A stretch of 64,000 nucleotides of DNA from Apostichopus japonicus (Eukaryota; Echinodermata; Holothuroidea; Aspidochirotida; Stichopodidae). The stretch lies in the NCBI RefSeq assembly GCF_037975245.1, contig NC_092568.1, forward strand, positions 20,615,001 through 20,679,000. Reading direction: 5' to 3'. Positions within the stretch are counted from its first letter, which is position 1. Each line of letters opens with the position of its first letter. The notes beneath the pieces are model-generated. The model had not been told where the DNA came from. It searched no databases and saw only the letters and a list, made by a program, of their open reading frames with translations. Shown piece after piece: positions 59,801 through 64,000 of the stretch. The position numbers and the translations under genes are program-made.

Positions 59801-61961
59801 GAACATGTAATGTATGGACTGTATTTTTTTATATATTTTTTTCTGTTTGTTTTCTTATTTTGTTCACAGTCCTACAGGATATTATTTCTTGGACTTCTTA
59901 CTCTTCTTTGTATGTTTATCTTGCTTCTTTGGTCTCAGTCTACAGACAGTATGGGTAAGTCAGAATGAATATCTATGAAATCAATGTACTTCCTCTAAAA
60001 GGAGGCACCCTCATAAATACTGTAGATGACTTTGGGTAGAATGTTAGGCTTGCTTTGTTCTAGTCAAAGGAACAAGAACATTTTTAGTGGTAGTGTTTCT
60101 ACATGGAATGCTCTGTGAAAGCAAAATTGATGACGACGTTGGCTCCACTATATTGTAAAAGATGACCCCTGGTTTACACTCTTTTCAGTGAAAATAAGGG
60201 TCAAATGGGTGTAACCAGACCTGTGCCAATTGGAGCTTGCTGTGTTGTAATCTATCATTCATTCATACTTAGTAAAGATTCCTAAATCCTATTGGTCCAT
60301 TCAGGTCAGCTGACCGTGGTTAATCTTTATGTCTGCTGGAAGGAAAAGCCAGTGCCTTTTGCACTGGAAAATGGTGATATCCACTGGCACTTAGCCAGTT
60401 AATAGCCTGAATTTAGATGCCCGCTAGTGTAACAAAATATGGCCTAATTGGAGAAGGATTCCTTTACCATATATATATATATAGACTTACACTACGTGCA
60501 CTATGTTTTTCAATTAGTAATGTTCACTTTAATCATCTCTTTTTTTTTTCTCTAATCAGCCCTCACAGCTTACTCAAGTCTGCTACTGTTTGACCTTCTC
60601 TCTCTCTGTACCTGTCTGGTTACCATTTGGGTCACAAGGCAGAAACCAAGTAGTGCATACTCATTCGGGTAAAAAACAAAAATTGAAATATTTTAAAAGC
60701 TCAGAGAAACTTAGTTGACTTACTAGTGCATTACACACCTCCTTCCACACAAACAAATGAGCATATTTATATACCTATATATATCTATGTATGTATGTAT
60801 ATTTATCTATATATATATATATCACATAATGTACTTAACTAAAATACCATCATACTGCTAGTCTGCTACTTTGAGTTTCAAGGGTACGGCTCGCGTACCG
60901 ATCATCAAGCAACTCAACCCGATCATCAGGTTGCCTGATGATCGGTACGCGAGCCGTACCCGTGAAACTCAAAGTAGCAGACTAGCAGTATGATGGTATT
61001 TTAGTTAAGTACATTATGTGATATATATATATATATAGATAAATATACATACTCCGAGTAGCAGTATGATGGTATTTTAGTTAAGTACATTATGTGATAT
61101 TCTAGCTCTGCCTTATCATAGAGCACTCTTTGTGAATATTGGCCAGCATTATATGTGATGTTGAACTGTAGTGAAATCCATGTAATGTTCCTTTGGTGTG
61201 ATTCATTTGCCTTTTCCTCCAGGTATGAGAGGTTCGAAGTATTAGCAGTCTTCACTTCCACGATGCTAGCAAGTTTTAGTGCAATATTTATCATAAAGGA
61301 ATGGTAAGTTCCTCTACTCCCAAATTACTTACAGTAAAAATTACAACCCAAGTGAAAATGAGGTCATGTGGATTCATGAGTTTTTTTAATTTTTTATCTT
61401 TGATTCTCATTTCTTAGGCCTGGCTAATTAATCCCTCGCCTTTGAATGGAATCATCAATCCATGATATAAATATGAAAGACCTGAACTTTTCTTTAAATA
61501 ATGCTTGAGAATACAACTGTGGATGCAGAATTGCTTGGAGTGGGGGTGAGAGACAAGTATCATGAATGCTTGTGCTCAAAGCATACTGGAAGTTTCCAAT
61601 ATGTACCTTGTTTGAGCAAAATTGTGTTGGCTGATAATTTCTAGGGCTCAAAAGTTTTTCAAAAGACCCCCCTCCCCCCCAAAGATTCCCTCTCTGAATC
61701 CACTTCCTGTAACAAATATTACCAGATTGTAGCTAATTCAACACAAACTGATGCGTTTCAGCTTTTGATTTGTCCATACAGTACAGAGAGAATATTCAGT
61801 CAGCCTGACATTCACACAGGTCGACTGATGCTTGGGGCTGCTCTTGGTCTTTTCTGTCACATGGTGGTTACCTACGGCAATCGAAACAGCGCCCTCAATC
61901 ATGTCAGTACCTCCTCTAAGTCCAGCTGGTTACAAGAACACTTTGCCGATATCTGCAAAAG
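56882..61961 (+). CDS. SLC30A6: SLC30A6 (zinc transporter ZnT6), 5' part, first six exons
   Basis: Exons are 56882-57068, 58875-59011, 59870-59954, 60560-60668, 61223-61303 and 61782-61961, all GT-AG with chained phases (779 nt, 259 full codons, ending in phase 2). The match to ZnT6 begins at PQTLIGRILAEL. It continues through a hydrophobic segment at about residues 110-128, ALTAYSSLLLFDLLSLCTC, RQKPSSAYSFGYERFEVLAV, KECTERIFSQPDIHTGRLML and SSWLQEHFADICK. ZnT6 is a cation diffusion facilitator that pairs with ZnT5 in the Golgi and early secretory pathway and is thought to be the regulatory rather than transporting subunit. The rest of the transmembrane domain and the C-terminal domain are not seen by 64000 and should lie beyond the window. 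Exon 1 encodes a 62-residue N-terminal stretch without counterpart in the human protein. Confidence 0.93.
57454..58619. mobile_element. hAT-type element with perfect 8-bp target duplication, hosting a nested element
   Basis: GACCAGAT flanks it exactly at 57446-57453 and 58620-58627. The termini are inverted (CAAGGGCGGCGGAA and, from the right, CAAGGGCGGCGGAAGC). It is 1166 bp including the nested copy and lies in SLC30A6 intron 1. No transposase is present. Confidence 0.88.
58053..58448 (+). mobile_element. Nested CAGTGGCGG-ended element, copy 2
   Basis: It is about 396 bp, with termini CAGTGGCAGAGC and CAGTGGCGGAGC (the latter read from the right). Internal sequence matches 45976-46351 in reverse orientation (for example GGGTCATTTCCGGCGATCTA). 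It too sits in a homopolymer stretch of a hAT-type host. Confidence 0.8.
60260..60325. repeat. 66-bp fragment shared with 4686-4751
   Basis: CATTCATACTTAGTAAAGAT through CAGCTGACCGTGGTTAATC is identical in both places. It looks like a solo terminal piece of the foldback element in MEMO1 intron 4. It lies in SLC30A6 intron 3. Confidence 0.9.
60793..61052. repeat. 260-bp near-perfect palindrome in SLC30A6 intron 4
   Basis: Arms 60793-60907 and 60937-61052 are reverse complements over about 115 bases with about one mismatch, separated by a 29-base loop that itself repeats the arm tip (GATCATC...GATGATC). A third, partial direct copy of the outer arm follows at 61057-61100. The outer parts are AT dinucleotide tracts and the inner part includes GTACGGCTCGCGTACC. 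Confidence 0.92.
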
Positions 61962-63204
61962 GTAGTTTTAGCCCTGAGGAATTATTTTATTTTCTCTCTC
62001 TCACTCTATTTTTCCTCCTTAACTATATTTCCTTGGCAGTGAATAATTTTAACGGTCGTCCGGGCGTCCGAGACGACCAGAAACATCGTCGGGCTACCAA
62101 ACTTTTTAAAAATAATAAGGCAGGTAGTCCGGCGGGACTACCTCATAATTTAAACAACAACAGACTCAACTGCTGTTGAAATAAAGAAAAAAATGTCCCA
62201 AGTTACTGCCGAATGCATTCAAATATTTTATATTCTACCGCGATCACACCCCCAGGCCATATGCCTCCCCCCTCCACCAAAAAGTTTCGTACATCGGCCC
62301 CTCCACCAAAAAGTTTTGTACATCGGCATCGACAAGCCTAACACACACACGTATATAGACATTGCAACGTTTCGGTGCCGACAGCAGCTCAGTAAAATTC
62401 AAGCAGTTGTCTTAAAGTTAATGCCTTTTTGTTTACCTTCGTTGCTTCCCCCACCAGTTGCTAATTCATCATAATTATTTAGGGACTGTTTTATTTAATT
62501 TCAGCAAATGTTTTATACCTTGAATCAGTAATAGTTTATCATCCTCTTCGCTTCGCGCTGCCCGCGGCGAATGATCGATCTTTTATTTTTACACAGTGAG
62601 TCAATGGAACTCTCGTATTGACTTAACTGTATGTGAGAGAAATCACACACTAAATCTCCATTGACTTGGTCGCCGTGAAGCAGGCCATCGACTTGCCTAA
62701 AGTCGATTTAATTATGTGCGATCCAGATAGCCCTGTTGATGCAAAGTAGTGGGATCCAATTCACAAAGTTACTTTAACAAACTAATGACATAACATGACG
62801 TTTAGCATATACCACTTTAGAAACAGGAGTAATTGTCAATCTGGTAGTAAAACTTTTTTATGAATGGAAAGTTTTTTTTATTAATTTTAATTTGATTGCA
62901 CGTGTTGCGGTCGATCACATCATCACAGTATGGTTGTAGGCTACTTATAAAGCCTATCTAGAGAGAAATGTCATGATTCATCCATAATAAATAAATAAAA
63001 AAATAAAAAAAACCGCGAATAAGTTTAAATCGCGAAGTTTTTTGGCGGGATTTTTTTCCAGCGTTCGTAATACACAAGTTGCGAATAGCTTATGCCTTGT
63101 TTTTGTTGGATTAAGGAGTTCGTTATTACTATTACAATTGACACACCTAGTTGAATAAAGCACCGTCGTATGAAGTAAATATTTGTGAATAACTGTATTG
63201 GAAA
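61962..63204. other. SLC30A6 intron 6 or interval, no exon seen
   Basis: I searched for the next SLC30A6 exon and found none. The stretch holds an inverted pair GGTAGTCCGGCGGGACTACC near 62125, a 31-base direct duplication (CCCCTCCACCAAAAAGTTT...) near 62270-62325, and AT-rich sequence before the next coding exon. Confidence 0.5.
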
Positions 63205-63881
63205 ATGTGGCGATTTTTGAATAATGTAGAGCCGCCAAAGAAGAAGAGCAAATCGGCAGAGGAAAAGAGAGCGGCAGGTAAAGAATATGACCAGACGAAG
63301 CGTCAGCGTTCATTTCAGAACTCCTGGCAGGCTCACCCTAATTTCAAGTTATGGCTACGCTACGATAAGGAAACAGCGCTGATGTTCTGCAACATCTGTG
63401 AGCAATGGGCTACATCAACAGGCCAAGCCATGGGCAAAACCGAGTTTGTGAAAGGGTGTTCATCACTGAGAATCGAAAGCCTCCACAAACATGCCAAGAG
63501 CGAAACCCACACCGGAGCGGTGGCCGCGAAAGGCGCTGCCGAGGCCCCTCCCGGTACGTCAACGGCCGACAAGCTGCTCCGGCAGATGAATCAAACGGTA
63601 ATCAACCGACTGGAAGTCATGTTTCGTACATGCCATTTCTTGGCTAAAAAGGCACGCCCATTCGCGGATTTTGTGGAGCAGTGTGACCTGGATGAGGCAA
63701 AGGGGGTAGATGTTGGTCAGACCTACAGAACCGAACCAAAATGCAGGGAATTCACTGACGCGATCTCGGAGATCCAGCGGCAAAACCTCGAGAAAGAAAT
63801 TTCAGACTCCAAATTCTTCTCTGTGATGTGTGATGAAGCCACGGATGCGGCTGTAGTGGAGCAGATCATTTTATTTGTACG
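63205..63881 (+). CDS. First exon of a TTF/BED-type zinc-finger, hAT-transposase-related gene (partial)
   Basis: The exon encodes 225 codons and ends at a good donor (CG before GTAAGC) in phase 2; the rest lies beyond the window. The N-terminus is basic (PPKKKSKSAEEKR). A finger follows with Cys62, Cys65, His96 and His102 in the arrangement of TTF/BED fingers of the ZNF862 and C17orf113 type. Then comes the start of a hAT-type transposase-related region (ADKLLRQMNQ ... ISDSKFFSVMCDEATDAA), whose DEATD motif is typical of the first catalytic-core strand. Codon use is more GC-rich than the flanks, which fits a recently inserted element. It is either an active hAT-like element or a domesticated gene; no terminal repeats could be placed. 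Confidence 0.75.
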
Positions 63882-64000
63882 GTAAGCATCTCTCATGTGC
63901 GGTGACTGAAAGACGTGGTGTGTTGGGGGGGGGGGGGGGTGGTTGGATGTTTGGCAGACCTGCGTTCTAATCAATAACCATACAGTAGGCTATAGGCCCA

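Overview
The window is nuclear DNA of an animal: AT-rich, intron-rich, and full of SINEs, MITEs, foldback repeats and minisatellites. The ORFs that matter are spliced exons of conserved metazoan genes, and none of the content is bacterial. The gene families plus a repeat style heavy in AGGCCTAGGC-type words suggest a marine deuterostome-grade invertebrate, possibly an echinoderm. That placement is inference and is weak.

Layout. (1) 795-8619 minus: a complete MEMO1 gene, 9 exons, 296 aa. (2) 10898-18096 plus: a complete gene of the mitochondrial enoyl-CoA delta isomerase 1 (ECI1) family, 7 exons, 307 aa; the residue aligned with the family's catalytic glutamate is valine. (3) 19039-45441 minus: CEBPZ (Noc1/Mak21 family, ribosome biogenesis), 24 exons, 1115 aa, spread over 26 kb. 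(4) 50647-51471 minus: YPEL5, two coding exons, 119 aa. (5) 56882-61961 plus: the first six exons of SLC30A6 (ZnT6), which runs out of the window. (6) 63205-63881 plus: the first exon of a hAT-related zinc-finger gene, cut by the window end. Exon boundaries were set by hand so that phases chain with GT/AG splice sites and the protein matches the remembered family sequence. The three complete multi-exon genes each sum to a multiple of three.

The genes do not form an operon or one pathway. MEMO1, YPEL5, SLC30A6 and CEBPZ all lie on human chromosome 2p22-p23, so the cluster looks like retained ancestral linkage. ECI1 (human 16p) is the exception.

The rest is repeats. They include a TTAA-flanked MITE in three copies, two tRNA-derived SINE families in two copies each, and two hAT-type elements with perfect 8-bp target duplications, each carrying a nested element of one shared family. 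There are also a 700-bp inverted-repeat element, a 260-bp near-perfect palindrome and several minisatellites. CEBPZ intron 9 carries a segmental duplication whose extra copy lacks the two coding exons. I found no CRISPR, tRNA or rRNA gene and nothing I would call a new multi-gene system.
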